64,000 nucleotides of DNA, from the NCBI RefSeq assembly GCF_002077695.1, contig NZ_MWUE01000007.1, positions 124,001-188,000 on the forward strand. Reading direction: 5' to 3'. The position numbers and the translations under genes are program-made. Under the pieces are notes generated by a model. It had not been told where the DNA came from, made no database searches, and saw nothing but the letters and a program-made list of their open reading frames with translations. Positions 50,611 through 60,342 of the stretch are shown here, piece after piece; position 1 is the first letter of the stretch; each line of letters starts with the position of its first letter. Source of the DNA: Pantoea latae (lineage in GTDB: Bacteria > Pseudomonadota > Gammaproteobacteria > Enterobacterales > Enterobacteriaceae).

Positions 50611-52542
50611 TTAATCCGCGTTTTCCGCCTGTCGCTTCTCTTTCGCCAGCGTCGCCAGCACGGCGACGTCCAGAATCAGCGCCACGCTGCCGTCGCCCAG
50701 AATGGTCGCTGCCGAAATGCCCGGCACTTTTCGATAGTTACGCTCAAGATTTTTTACCACCACCTGATGCTGGCCAATCAGCTGGTCCACCAGCAGCGCG
50801 TAGCGACAGCCGGCGCTCTGTACGATAACCGCAATCCCCTCGCTCACCTCGCCTGCTTCGCCGGGCAGATCGAACACCTTACGTAGCTCGATCAGCGGCA
50901 GGTACTCTTCCCGCACCTGTAACATCAGCTCGTCGCCCGCCATGCGGTAGAGCGCCTTCTCCGACGGCAGACGCGACTCCATCACCGTGCCGAGCGGCAG
51001 CACGTAAATCTCTTCGCCGACGCGCACCGACATGCCGTCGAGGATCGCCAGCGTCAGCGGCAGAATGATGCGAATGGTCGAGCCCTTGCCCTGTTCAGAG
51101 CGGATCTCGACGTAGCCGCCCATCTCCTGAATATTGCGCCGCACCACATCCATGCCGACGCCGCGCCCCGACACGTCGGTGACCTTTTCCGCAGTAGAGA
51201 AACCCGGCGCGAAGATCAGCATCCACACCTCTTCATCGCTCATGGTGTCGCTGACCGACAGCCCCTGGGCGCGGGCGCGCGCCAGAATTTTCTCGCGGTT
51301 CAGCCCGGCGCCGTCGTCGGTAACCTCAATCACGATATTGCCGCCGTGATGTTCGGCGGAGAGGATCAGGTTTCCCTTGTCCGCTTTGCCGCTGGCGCGC
51401 CGCGCCTCAACCGGCTCAATGCCGTGATCGAGGCTGTTGCGCACCAGATGCGTCAGCGGATCGACGATCTTCTCAATCAGGCTTTTATCCAGTTCGGCCG
51501 AGCCGCCGAGCAGGGTCAGCTCGACCTCTTTGTTTAGCTTGCCCGCCAGGTCGTGCACCAGCCGCGGGAAACGGCTGAAGACGTACTCCATCGGCATCAT
51601 GCGGATTGACATCACCGCCTCCTGCAGATCGCGCGCGTTGCGCTCCAGCTGTCCGACGCTGTTGATCAGCGCGTCGTGATGAGCTGGATCGAGCCGCGAA
51701 CTGAGCTGCGTCAGCATCGCCTGGGTAATAATCAGCTCGCCGACCAGGTTGATGATCTGATCGACCTTGTCCACCACCACGCGAATGGTGCCGCTCTCCG
51801 CCGTCGGGCTTTTGGTTACCGCCTTCGGCCGCGCGGCGGCGGGACGCGCCGCTGTTGCAGGCTGCGCCGCGACGGCGGGCGTAATGGCGATTTGCTGCGG
51901 CTCCAGCACAAAGCACATCACGGCGGCAATATCCTCGGCCGAGGCGGTGGTGCGCAGCGTCACCGTCAGCCGATCCTCCTGCTGCTGCTGGTCGATTACC
52001 GTGCCCAGATTGGCCAGCTCGTCAATCAGCGGCGCCTGCGCCTGCGACCCGAGCTGGCTCAGACAGACCTGGAGCAACACGGCCTCGTCCGGCGACGGCT
52101 GAGAGGCGACCGCTGGCGGCGCGGCAACCGCTGCCGCCGACGCAATCTGCACTGAGCGGCTCTCCTGCGCAATCTGACGCAGCGCGGCGCAAATATAACG
52201 AAACGCCTCCTCGTCCGGCGGCTGGGAGGCTTTATAGGCATCAAGCTGTTCCTGCATAATATCTTTGCTCTCAAGAAACAAATTAATAATCTCCGCGGTG
52301 AGCGTTAATTCACCGCAGCGCGCCGCATCCAGTAAATTCTCCAGAATATGCGTGGTTTCTTGCAGCACGGTAAAACCGAAGGTGCCGGCGCCGCCTTTAA
52401 TTGAGTGGGCGGCGCGAAATATCGCGTTTAGCCGATCCTGGTCAGGGGCGAGGCAGTCCAGATCCAGCAGATGTTTTTCCATATCCGCCAGCAGCTCATC
52501 CGCCTCGTCGAAAAAAGTCTGATAAAAATCACTGATGTCCAT
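50611..52542 (-). CDS. cheA: Chemotaxis sensor histidine kinase CheA
   Basis: Phosphorylates CheY and CheB in response to receptors. The 643-residue product has phosphotransfer His46 (RAAHSIKGGAGTFGF), a P2 region, a dimerisation domain, a kinase domain with HLVRNSLDHGIE, DDGAGLN and GRGVGMDVV, and a C-terminal CheW-like domain. It overlaps the end of motB by 14 bases. Confidence 0.97.
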   Translation of the reverse strand: MDISDFYQTFFDEADELLADMEKHLLDLDCLAPDQDRLNAIFRAAHSIKGGAGTFGFTVLQETTHILENLLDAARCGELTLTAEIINLFLESKDIMQEQLDAYKASQPPDEEAFRYICAALRQIAQESRSVQIASAAAVAAPPAVASQPSPDEAVLLQVCLSQLGSQAQAPLIDELANLGTVIDQQQQEDRLTVTLRTTASAEDIAAVMCFVLEPQQIAITPAVAAQPATAARPAAARPKAVTKSPTAESGTIRVVVDKVDQIINLVGELIITQAMLTQLSSRLDPAHHDALINSVGQLERNARDLQEAVMSIRMMPMEYVFSRFPRLVHDLAGKLNKEVELTLLGGSAELDKSLIEKIVDPLTHLVRNSLDHGIEPVEARRASGKADKGNLILSAEHHGGNIVIEVTDDGAGLNREKILARARAQGLSVSDTMSDEEVWMLIFAPGFSTAEKVTDVSGRGVGMDVVRRNIQEMGGYVEIRSEQGKGSTIRIILPLTLAILDGMSVRVGEEIYVLPLGTVMESRLPSEKALYRMAGDELMLQVREEYLPLIELRKVFDLPGEAGEVSEGIAVIVQSAGCRYALLVDQLIGQHQVVVKNLERNYRKVPGISAATILGDGSVALILDVAVLATLAKEKRQAENAD

Positions 52543-53515
52543 CTTTTCCCGTTTTCTCCAGGTTGCGCTTTTCAGGTGGAAGCGGTCGGTCTGCGGCCGC
52601 TTTATTAGCCGGGGTCAGGGTTAACGCCTTTTTTAACGGCGCGGTTTGCGGCGTCGAAGTGAGTCGGTTCAATAGCGAATCTTCTTTCAGGATCGCATCC
52701 GCGCTGGTTTTGCTGTGCACCAGAATGGTAATGCGGCGGTTAAGGGGATTATCCTGGCCGCTGCTGTCGACGCTGACGCTGTCGGCCATGCCGATGATGC
52801 GCACGAACTTGCCGGCCGCCAGGCCGCCGCTGATTAAGGCGCGGCGCGAGGCGTTGGCGCGATCGGCCGACAGCTCCCAGTTGCCGTAGGCGGCGTCGCC
52901 GCCCGCGTAGGGCAAGGAGTCGGTGTGGCCCGAGAGGGTAATGCGGTTAGGCAGCTCGTTAAGCGCGGGCGCCAGCGCCTGCAGAATGGCGCGCATATAG
53001 GGTTCCGGCTCGCGGCTGCCGATTTTGAACATCGGCCGCTCCTGACTGTCGGTGATCTGAATCAGCAGGCCGTTGTCGGTGAGTGAGAGGCGGAGATTAG
53101 ACTGGAAATTACTGAGGCGCGGATCCTGTTGGATCAGGCTTTGCAGCTTATTGAGCAGGCTTTGCAGCGAGTCGTCGCGATCCTGTTTGCGCGCGTCCAG
53201 CTTATCCAGCGTCTTCTTCAGCACCTCGCCCTGTTGGCTGATCGGATCCTCGCCGCCGCCGGGGATCACGCTGTGGCTCAGGCTCGACTTATCGCCGTGC
53301 GCCAGCGCCACGTTGAGCGGCATTTTGAAATATTCCGCAATCTGCTCGCGCGTTTCCGGCGCGGCGGAGGAGAGCAGCCACATCACCAGAAAAAACGCCA
53401 TCATCGCCGTCATAAAGTCGGCGTAGGCGATCTTCCACGAGCCGCCATGATGGCCGCCGTGCTTGCCGCCCTTTTTTTTCTTCACCACAATCGCGGCGTG
53501 ATCTTTTTTACTCAT
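52529..53515 (-). CDS. motB: Flagellar motor stator protein MotB
   Basis: Stator subunit anchored to peptidoglycan. The 328-residue product has one transmembrane helix with proton-binding Asp33 (IAYADFMTAMMAFFLVMW) and an OmpA-like domain with LSGHTDSLPYAGGDAAYGNW and LSADRANASRRAL. Overlaps motA by one base. Confidence 0.97.
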   Translation of the reverse strand: MSKKDHAAIVVKKKKGGKHGGHHGGSWKIAYADFMTAMMAFFLVMWLLSSAAPETREQIAEYFKMPLNVALAHGDKSSLSHSVIPGGGEDPISQQGEVLKKTLDKLDARKQDRDDSLQSLLNKLQSLIQQDPRLSNFQSNLRLSLTDNGLLIQITDSQERPMFKIGSREPEPYMRAILQALAPALNELPNRITLSGHTDSLPYAGGDAAYGNWELSADRANASRRALISGGLAAGKFVRIIGMADSVSVDSSGQDNPLNRRITILVHSKTSADAILKEDSLLNRLTSTPQTAPLKKALTLTPANKAAADRPLPPEKRNLEKTGKDGHQ

Positions 53516-54402
53516 CAGCTCGGTTCCGTCGCCGCGCTTTGCGCTGCGGATTTCACCTGGCGTATATGCTCTTCCAGCTGGTGAAAAGTGGGCTGCACGC
53601 TGGAGTAGAGCGTCTTGCGGCCGAACTCCACGGCGATCTGCGGCGCCGCGCCGTTTACCGCCGCCAGCAGCACCGCTTTGATGCAGAAGAAGATTTTGAT
53701 GTTTTCCGCGTTTTTCTGCCGCAGCAGCGCCGCCAGCGGCGACACGAAGCCGTAGGCCAGCAGGATGCCGAGAAAGGTGCCGACCATCGCGTGGGCGATC
53801 AGCTCGCCCAGCTCGGCGGCGGGCCGATCGGCCAAGGCCAGCGTATTGACCACGCCCATCACCGCCGCGACGATGCCGAAGGCGGGTAGCCCGTCGCCCA
53901 GCGCGTTGATGCTGTCCGCCGGCATATCCGCCTCATGCTCTCGGGTCTCTATCTCCTCGTCGATCAGCGCCTCCAGCTCAAAGGCGTTGCTGCTGCCGCT
54001 GATCAGCAGGCGCAGATAGTCGACGATAAAACTCATAATGGCGGCGTCGGCCAGCAGGCGCGGATAGAGAGTGAAAATGGCGCTGCTCTGCGGCTCTTCA
54101 ATCTCCGCCTCCAGCGACATCATGCCGTTCTGACGCCCTTTGCTCAGCAGCAGATAGAGCAGCGCCAGCAGATCCAGATAGGTGGACTGACTATAGCGCG
54201 CGCCGCTAAACAGGCGCGGCAGCGCTTTGCCTGTCGCTTTGAGCGCCTTCAGGGTATTGCCGACGAAAAACGCGCCGACGCCCGATCCGCCGATAATCAA
54301 TAACTCCAGCGGCTGAAACAGCGCGCCCAGCTGGCCGCCCGATAACACAAAGCCGCCAATAACGGAGGCGCACACCACCACATAGCCCAAAACAACCAGC
54401 AC
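53515..54402 (-). CDS. motA: Flagellar motor stator protein MotA
   Basis: Proton-conducting stator subunit. The 295-residue product has four membrane segments, the cytoplasmic loop GRQNGMMSLEAEIEEPQSS that contacts FliG, and the conserved proline segment DGLPAFGIVAAVMGVVNTL. In E. coli flhC lies between flhD and motA; here only 118 non-coding bases separate them. Confidence 0.97.
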   Translation of the reverse strand: MLVVLGYVVVCASVIGGFVLSGGQLGALFQPLELLIIGGSGVGAFFVGNTLKALKATGKALPRLFSGARYSQSTYLDLLALLYLLLSKGRQNGMMSLEAEIEEPQSSAIFTLYPRLLADAAIMSFIVDYLRLLISGSSNAFELEALIDEEIETREHEADMPADSINALGDGLPAFGIVAAVMGVVNTLALADRPAAELGELIAHAMVGTFLGILLAYGFVSPLAALLRQKNAENIKIFFCIKAVLLAAVNGAAPQIAVEFGRKTLYSSVQPTFHQLEEHIRQVKSAAQSAATEPS

Positions 54403-54478
54403 AGTAACCTCTTTACGCTAACGGCCGCTTTTAAACGCTCGGAAGGGGGACGCGAAGATATAAAAACGGCATGGATTT

Positions 54479-54501
54479 TTATCCGGCCGTCCGCCGGATA
54501 A
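54479..54501. repeat. Perfect inverted repeat between flhD and motA
   Basis: TTATCCGGC and GCCGGATAA are separated by five bases. No T run follows on the minus strand, so it is not a standard terminator. It resembles REP-type palindromes and lies where flhC would be expected. Confidence 0.5.
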
Positions 54502-54520
54502 CAGAGAAAGGAACGCGATT

Positions 54521-54976
54521 TCACATCCGTTTATGGCCCGGATAGCGCAGGCTTAGCCGCTCGGTCACGCCGCAGGCATAGTGAGAATGCGGGTTGCGGC
54601 CGCGCCGCGCAGGCGCGTCCGACGTTGCCCCTGACGCAGACGACTCGCCCTCTTTTTTTTCCAGCGACTTAAGCAGATTGGTCGATAAAATAATGCCGGT
54701 ATGAACGCCCTGCAGCGCGTCGAGACGCGAACTTTTGGTCACGGAATTGAGCGTTGCGCTATTATCCACGCGCAGCTGGCAAATAAGGCGATCCATCGAC
54801 GCCAGATGAATAAGCTGCGGCAGGGTGAGATCCTGCAGAATATCAATGCGCTCATCGTTAATCCCTAAGGTAAAACAGGCGGCGTAGCGGTCCTGCTTAA
54901 TCAGGCGCTGCGCCAGCAGTAAATAAGAGAGGTTGAGTTCATAAATTTTTTGCAATCGATCGCCATAGCTCGCCAT
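54521..54976 (-). CDS. flhD: FlhD-type flagellar transcriptional regulator with a C-terminal extension
   Basis: FlhD is half of the FlhD4C2 activator that starts flagellar gene expression. Residues 1-110 match FlhD (YELNLSYLLLAQRLIKQD, LDALQGVHTGIILSTNLL). The product is 151 residues against about 116-119 in E. coli, because of an unmatched polar and basic tail of about 40 residues that follows an eight-A tract (54653-54660). No flhC is present in the 118 bases downstream or elsewhere in the window, although the order flhD-motA-motB-cheA-cheW is that of E. coli. FlhD alone is not known to activate these promoters, so a partner must lie elsewhere or regulation differs. Confidence 0.9.
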   Translation of the reverse strand: MASYGDRLQKIYELNLSYLLLAQRLIKQDRYAACFTLGINDERIDILQDLTLPQLIHLASMDRLICQLRVDNSATLNSVTKSSRLDALQGVHTGIILSTNLLKSLEKKEGESSASGATSDAPARRGRNPHSHYACGVTERLSLRYPGHKRM

Positions 54977-55018
54977 GCTCTTCTCCTGTTCTTATTTGCT
55001 GAGTAAATGTCGCTTCGG

Positions 55019-55741
55019 CTAGCGCGATAAATCCAGCCGCGCGCGTAAACGCTTAATTGTCTGGCTATGCAACTGGCTGACGCGCGTTTCCGTCACGCCG
55101 AGAATATAGCCCACCTCTTTCATATTTAATTCCTGCTGATAATAGAGATTAAGCAGCAGCTGCTCTCTTTCCGGCAGGTTTTTAATCTCGTCGCCGATCT
55201 GCGCCGTCAGGCGAGAAACCAGCGTTTCGTTCAGGGGATTAAGCGCTTCATGGGCGCTGTCTGGCTGTTCGAAGCTGTCGCCGTACTCCTGCTGCAGCTC
55301 ATCCAGCGAATAGATCAGGCTGTTGTTGCTCTCCGCCAGCATCGACTGATACTCCGCCAGCGAGACGCCCATCTCCTGCGCGATTTCCGCTTCGGCGGCC
55401 GGCGCGCCGGTCTGCTGCTCGACGCGCTGTATCGCCGCGGCCAGCTGACGAGAGTTGCTGCGCACCCGTCTCGGCACCCAGTCGCGCTCGCGCAGCTCGT
55501 CAATCAGCGCCCAGCGCACGCGCTGGCTGATATAGGTGCTGAGCGCGACGCCTTTTTTGGCGTCGTACTGATCTATCGCATTCAGCAACCCGACCACGCC
55601 AGCCTGAATAAGATCGTCAAGCTCAACGCTGGCTGGCAGTCTGGCGTGTAAATTCAGCGCTTCCCTGCGCACCCAGTAACGATATTTCAACCACAGCGCG
55701 TGTTTATCGATAATACCTTCGGAGGTATAGATGCCGTCCAA
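55019..55741 (-). CDS. fliA: Flagellar sigma factor FliA (sigma-28)
   Basis: Directs RNA polymerase to late flagellar and chemotaxis promoters. The 240-residue product aligns with Salmonella FliA from the TTG at 55741 (DGIYTSEGIIDKHALW) and has region 2 LPASVELDDLIQAGVVGLLNA and region 4 LPEREQLLLNLYYQQELNMKE plus SRVSQLHSQTIKRLR. No ATG is available near the N-terminus; another TTG opens the frame at 55801. E. coli has fliZ after fliA; here flhD follows at 42 bases. Confidence 0.93.
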   Translation of the reverse strand: MDGIYTSEGIIDKHALWLKYRYWVRREALNLHARLPASVELDDLIQAGVVGLLNAIDQYDAKKGVALSTYISQRVRWALIDELRERDWVPRRVRSNSRQLAAAIQRVEQQTGAPAAEAEIAQEMGVSLAEYQSMLAESNNSLIYSLDELQQEYGDSFEQPDSAHEALNPLNETLVSRLTAQIGDEIKNLPEREQLLLNLYYQQELNMKEVGYILGVTETRVSQLHSQTIKRLRARLDLSR

Positions 55742-55910
55742 AATAAACGTTTCCAGCCCAGTAAAACAGAAAGCTATTATTATCGAGTAGGCGCTAATCA
55801 AATAGAGCGATAAGCGGAAACAAATAAGCGCACTTCAACCTCATCCGGTTTATCCCGCTGGGAAATAAAAGCAGGGGTGCTCAGCCAGTTATTATTCGCT
55901 TTGTGCGCTT

Positions 55911-57590
55911 TTAAAAACTGACCCAGTCTGCTTCCGCGTCCGCTTTATTTTTCGCTCTGGCTGGCTCGCTTTGCCGCGCCCCTTTAGCGGCGAGCGGCGA
56001 GGTTTTCTGCGGCTTTTCCATCGGCGAGGCGCCCGCCTGTAAAGAGAACTGCGACACCGAACGCTCCAGATGATGCGCCTGCTCCTCGACGAAGCGCGCC
56101 ACGTTGGCAGCCTGCTCCACCATGCTGGCGTTTTGCTGCGTCACCAGATCCATTTCGTTGACCGCCTGGGCGATCTGGTTAATGCCGGTGCTCTGCTCGT
56201 CGGAGGCGGAGGTGATTTCCGACATGATATCGGTCACCTGGGTCACCGACTTCACCACCTCCTGCATGGCGGCGCCAGCCAGTTCAACCTCCTGCGAGCC
56301 GGTATTCATATTGCTGACGCAGACGTTGATCAGCTGGCGGATCTCCTTCGCCGCGTCCGCGCTGCGCTTCGCCAGATTACGCACCTCGCCTGCCACCACG
56401 GCGAAGCCGCGCCCCTGTTCGCCCGCGCGCGCCGCTTCGACGGCGGCGTTCAGCGCCAGGATGTTGGTCTGATTGGCGATGCTGTCGATGACGCCATTGA
56501 TGTCGGCGATCTGGCGCGAGTTCTCGGTAATCTCGCGCATAATGCCGTCAAGATTGACCATCACCTCGCCTCCTTTGCGCGCGCTGCCGCTGGCGCTTTC
56601 CACCAGCTGCCTGGCGCTGTGCGCGTTGTCGGCATTCTGCCGCACGGTGATTTTCAGCTCTTCCATGCTGGCGGCGGTCTGCTGCAGCGCAGAGGCCTGC
56701 TGCTCGGTGCGGGAGGAGAGATCGTTGTTGCTGGTGGCGATCTCCTGCGCGCTGCCGTAGATGCTGGTGACGCCCTGGCGAATATCGGAGACGGTGGCGA
56801 TCAGCGACAGGCGCATCTTCTCCAGCTCGGCCAGCATTTCGCCGATTTCATTGGCCGCGCCGATATCCACTGGCTGGCTCAAATCGCCCGAGGCCAGCAC
56901 GGCGAAGGCTTCCCGCGTCTGGTTCAGCCGCTGAAACAGCGATCGTTTCAGCCACAGACGGATCACCACCACCATTGCCATCGAGGCCGCGAGGATGAAA
57001 AAGGCCAGCACCATCATCTGCCTGTTTTTGCTGTCCGCCTGCTGCTGATGATCGGTCAGAATGGTGCTTAACACCGCGTCGTACTGGTCGATATGCGTCT
57101 TCAGCGCCGTGCGCAGGTCGCTCACCTCTTTGCCCTGCTCCACCAGGCTGAAGCTGTTCTGGGCTGGTTTGGTCAGCGCCTCTTTATGGCGCAGGGTGAA
57201 GGTCATCAGGTTGTCGAACGCCTTGCAGACGCGCAGCCGCTGCTCATGCTCTGCGGCTGAAAGCTGCGGCTGATTGAGGAAGCGCCGGTAGCTCTGACTC
57301 GCCTGACCTACCAGCGTATCGATCTCCTCCAGCAGCTTTTTATCCAGCGCGACGTTATTCATTTTGCTGAGCGCCAGATTTTCCGCCACCACCATACCGA
57401 CGGCGTTATTCAGCAGCGCGGCGGCATCCTGCAGTTCATTATCAGAGGTGGCGATGCTAATGGAATCTTTTAGCTCTTTGTCGAAACGGTTGGCGCTGTT
57501 GAAATTAAACAGAGAGATGATCGCCAGAAACAGCACAAAAACGATCATCAGGGCATTCAGCCCGGTGGCAATCTTTATGTTTTTAAACAT
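55911..57590 (-). CDS. Methyl-accepting chemotaxis protein
   Basis: Transmembrane chemoreceptor of 559 residues. It has an N-terminal helix (about 8-30), a periplasmic sensor of about 165 residues, a second helix (about 195-215), a HAMP domain and a signalling domain with the hairpin tip [20 protein letters not shown] and [19 protein letters not shown]. It ends in DWVSF, resembling the NWETF pentapeptide that recruits CheR and CheB. The ligand is unknown. Upstream of fliA on the same strand. Confidence 0.95.
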   Translation of the reverse strand: MFKNIKIATGLNALMIVFVLFLAIISLFNFNSANRFDKELKDSISIATSDNELQDAAALLNNAVGMVVAENLALSKMNNVALDKKLLEEIDTLVGQASQSYRRFLNQPQLSAAEHEQRLRVCKAFDNLMTFTLRHKEALTKPAQNSFSLVEQGKEVSDLRTALKTHIDQYDAVLSTILTDHQQQADSKNRQMMVLAFFILAASMAMVVVIRLWLKRSLFQRLNQTREAFAVLASGDLSQPVDIGAANEIGEMLAELEKMRLSLIATVSDIRQGVTSIYGSAQEIATSNNDLSSRTEQQASALQQTAASMEELKITVRQNADNAHSARQLVESASGSARKGGEVMVNLDGIMREITENSRQIADINGVIDSIANQTNILALNAAVEAARAGEQGRGFAVVAGEVRNLAKRSADAAKEIRQLINVCVSNMNTGSQEVELAGAAMQEVVKSVTQVTDIMSEITSASDEQSTGINQIAQAVNEMDLVTQQNASMVEQAANVARFVEEQAHHLERSVSQFSLQAGASPMEKPQKTSPLAAKGARQSEPARAKNKADAEADWVSF

Positions 57591-57629
57591 GTCGGCCCTA
57601 CGGAATTAAAATGGATAAGTGTGAAAATC

Positions 57630-58553
57630 TCAGCTGACGAAATTAAACAGCGACATTTTCTGCATGGTCTGAAATACCGTCATCGACGAGCTCAGGGCGA
57701 ATTCCGCCATCTTCGACTGCGAAATCAGGCTGATTTGCGTGTCGGGATCGGAGCCGACCGTCTGCTGCAAGCGCGACTCGAGGGTAATTTTCTGCGTGGC
57801 GGCGCTAAAGCCGAGCGACTCCAGCTGCTGCAGGCTGGTGCCCACCTGCGCCTGAATCTTGCCCAGATTATCGATGTTGTTTTTTACGCTCTTGTTGACG
57901 CTGTCCAGCGTCTCTTTAAGCGACTGGCGATCCTCGTCGCTGGCGACCGGCTTATTCAGGGCGTCGATCGCCTTGTCGATGGACGCCAGCAGATCGTCGT
58001 CGCTGCCGCTCATAAACAGCGCCTGGCCGGTATCGCCAACCTGCATCGTCACGCTGTCGCTGACCTTTTGCGTCATCGCCGTGTCGCCGCCATGATAGCT
58101 GCCGTCCTGCGCGAAAGGTTCGGTGCCGGTCTTATAGCCGGAAAAGAGATAGCGGCCGCTGCTGTTGCGGCTGTTGCCCAGATCGCGCAGGCTGCTGCGG
58201 ATGCCGCTCAGGGTGGTGGCCAGCGCCTGACGATCCTGGTCGGAGTAGGCGCCGTTGCCGCCCGCAACGATGGTCTCGGAGAGGTTGCCGGTCAGGAGGT
58301 TGGTGATGCTGCTCAGGGTGTTGTCTTCCTGACTCAGCGCATCCTGCGCATAGGTTCTGGCCGTGTCGTACTGATCCATATCGGCCAGCGCGGTTTGCCA
58401 GCTTACCGCCTCCGACGCCCCGGCGGGATCGTCAGAGGGTTTCAGCAGCGTCTGGCCGGCGGAAAGTCGCGTATAAATATCATTTCCGCTGGTCATCGCC
58501 TGAGAAAGCGTGTCGATATTATGCTGATACATATAATAAGTGCTGATACGCAT
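57630..58553 (-). CDS. flgL: Flagellar hook-filament junction protein FlgL
   Basis: Second junction protein (HAP3) between hook and filament. The 307-residue product begins MRISTYYMYQHNIDTLSQAM, contains LKPSDDPAGASEAVSWQ and ends with a flagellin-like helix. Follows flgK by 42 bases. Confidence 0.96.
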   Translation of the reverse strand: MRISTYYMYQHNIDTLSQAMTSGNDIYTRLSAGQTLLKPSDDPAGASEAVSWQTALADMDQYDTARTYAQDALSQEDNTLSSITNLLTGNLSETIVAGGNGAYSDQDRQALATTLSGIRSSLRDLGNSRNSSGRYLFSGYKTGTEPFAQDGSYHGGDTAMTQKVSDSVTMQVGDTGQALFMSGSDDDLLASIDKAIDALNKPVASDEDRQSLKETLDSVNKSVKNNIDNLGKIQAQVGTSLQQLESLGFSAATQKITLESRLQQTVGSDPDTQISLISQSKMAEFALSSSMTVFQTMQKMSLFNFVS

Positions 58554-58595
58554 CGCGCGATCCTTATTTAATAAGCAGAGAGTAGCGGCGGCGAA

Positions 58596-60239
58596 TTATT
58601 TAATACTGAGCAAGGTGTCAAACAGGGTGGTCGCCGTTTGTAATACCTGAGAATTAGCCTGGTAATATTGCGTGTACATTTGCAGGTTTATATATTCTTC
58701 GTTGATATCAACGCCGGCCACCGACTGCTGCTGCTGCTGCCACTGCGACACCACGCTCTCTGTCGTGGTGCGGTCGGCATTCAGGGTGGTCATCGAGGAT
58801 CCCACCGAGCTGACCAGGCTGGCGTAGGCTTCACTTAAGGTGGATTTGCCCACCACCGGCTGGTTTTTGATATCGAGCATCTTCTGGATATTTTCATTAT
58901 TGCTCTCATCGCTGGGGTCCGCAGAGCTGGAGGCGGCAAGTGCGTCGCCGTCGCCGATCGCGACGCTAAGCGAGTCCGCCACGCCGGCGGTCGGGTTAAA
59001 CAGAAAGCTGTCGCCAGCCTGCGGCGCCCCCTGCGGCGTCACGGTGACGCCTTCGAAGCTGAGCGAGCCGTCGTCACCGACCGTCGGGGTAATGGCGCGG
59101 CCGTCGGCGGTGGTGATCGTCCAGTCGCCGCTGTCGGGGCCGGTAAAGGTCATCTGGTAGCTTTCGCTCTTGATCGCCGACAGGTCGCTGCGCGCAATCG
59201 CCAGCGTCGCCGAGCCCTGGTTGTTGCGGTTGGCGATCGCCTGCGGATCGGCGAGGGTGAAAATATCGCCGCCCGCGTTGCCGTCCAGATCGTAACCGCC
59301 GCGGTTTACCTGGTTGAAGGCGTTGGCCATCTGCAGCGCCAGCTGGTTAAGCTGGTTGCGCGCGTCGCTTAAGTCGTGATGGCGAAAGGTGAACAGCCCG
59401 CCCAGCGTGCCGCCATCTAGTTTCTCTTCATCCAGCCGCGTGGCGTTGCCGGAGGCGTCGGTGTAGGAGACCACCGTTTTGCTGGGATCCTCCTCCGCAG
59501 GCTGCGCCTTGAGTTCGCACAGGCTGTCGCCGTTCACCAGCGACAGGCCGTTCGCCAGGGTGACGTCGACGCGCCCGGTGACGCTGTTTTCATTGACTTT
59601 GATGCCGGTCAGGCCGCTGAGCTGCGCCAGCACGCGATCGCGCTGATCGAGCATATCCGCCGGCAGATTGCCGCTGCCCGCCTGCACCTTCGCCATCTCT
59701 TTGTTCAGCGACGCCAGCTGTTTCGCGCAGCTGTTGATATCGTCCACCGCCTGGCTGATTTTGCTGTTGGTGCTCTTTTCCAGCCCGTTCAGGGTGCTGC
59801 TGTTGCTGCGATACTGGTTGGCGAGCGCCTTGAACTGCGACAGCACCTCCTGACGCGCCGCCGGGCTGACCGGATCGCTGCTCATTTTTTCCATCGCGGA
59901 AAAGAGGTTGCCCTGGGTGACGGAAAGATTGCTGGTGTCGTCGCCGAGCAGGTCGTCAATCTGGCTGAGCTGCTCATAGCGTCCTTCGAGCGCCTGAAAC
60001 TGCGTCGTTGCGCCGCGCACCTGATTATTTAAAAAGCCGTCATAGCAGCGCTTGACGTCGTCAGTCTGCACGCCATAGCCAAAAAAGCCGTTGCGCGTGG
60101 TGTTGCCGCCCGCCTCGCCCAACATAATCTCCTGTCGGCTGTAGCCGCTGGTCATCGCATTGCTTAAATTATTCCCCACCACATTTAACGCCGACTGGGC
60201 GGCACTTAATCCGCTCTGGGCAATATTAAACAGGTTCAT
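58596..60239 (-). CDS. flgK: Flagellar hook-filament junction protein FlgK
   Basis: First junction protein (HAP1). The 547-residue product (E. coli 547) begins MNLFNIAQSGLSAAQSALNV with NLSNAMTSGYSRQEI and ends GVDINEEYINLQMYTQYYQANSQVLQTATTLFDTLL. Downstream of flgJ by about 100 bases, which may hold a sigma-28 promoter. Confidence 0.97.
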   Translation of the reverse strand: MNLFNIAQSGLSAAQSALNVVGNNLSNAMTSGYSRQEIMLGEAGGNTTRNGFFGYGVQTDDVKRCYDGFLNNQVRGATTQFQALEGRYEQLSQIDDLLGDDTSNLSVTQGNLFSAMEKMSSDPVSPAARQEVLSQFKALANQYRSNSSTLNGLEKSTNSKISQAVDDINSCAKQLASLNKEMAKVQAGSGNLPADMLDQRDRVLAQLSGLTGIKVNENSVTGRVDVTLANGLSLVNGDSLCELKAQPAEEDPSKTVVSYTDASGNATRLDEEKLDGGTLGGLFTFRHHDLSDARNQLNQLALQMANAFNQVNRGGYDLDGNAGGDIFTLADPQAIANRNNQGSATLAIARSDLSAIKSESYQMTFTGPDSGDWTITTADGRAITPTVGDDGSLSFEGVTVTPQGAPQAGDSFLFNPTAGVADSLSVAIGDGDALAASSSADPSDESNNENIQKMLDIKNQPVVGKSTLSEAYASLVSSVGSSMTTLNADRTTTESVVSQWQQQQQSVAGVDINEEYINLQMYTQYYQANSQVLQTATTLFDTLLSIK

Positions 60240-60342
60240 CGTTAATCCACCTCGGCTGGATGCGTAAAGGGCGCAGGTTTGCCTGACACCCCGGCTCTTT
60301 GTTATCTATCGTGATTTGTGCGAAAAACTAAAACCAGGCGCG

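Noticed and set aside
54403..54520. Possible hidden or frameshifted flhC
   Set aside because: The gap is only 118 bases, too short for a gene of about 190 codons, and no frame shows FlhC features such as the paired cysteines.
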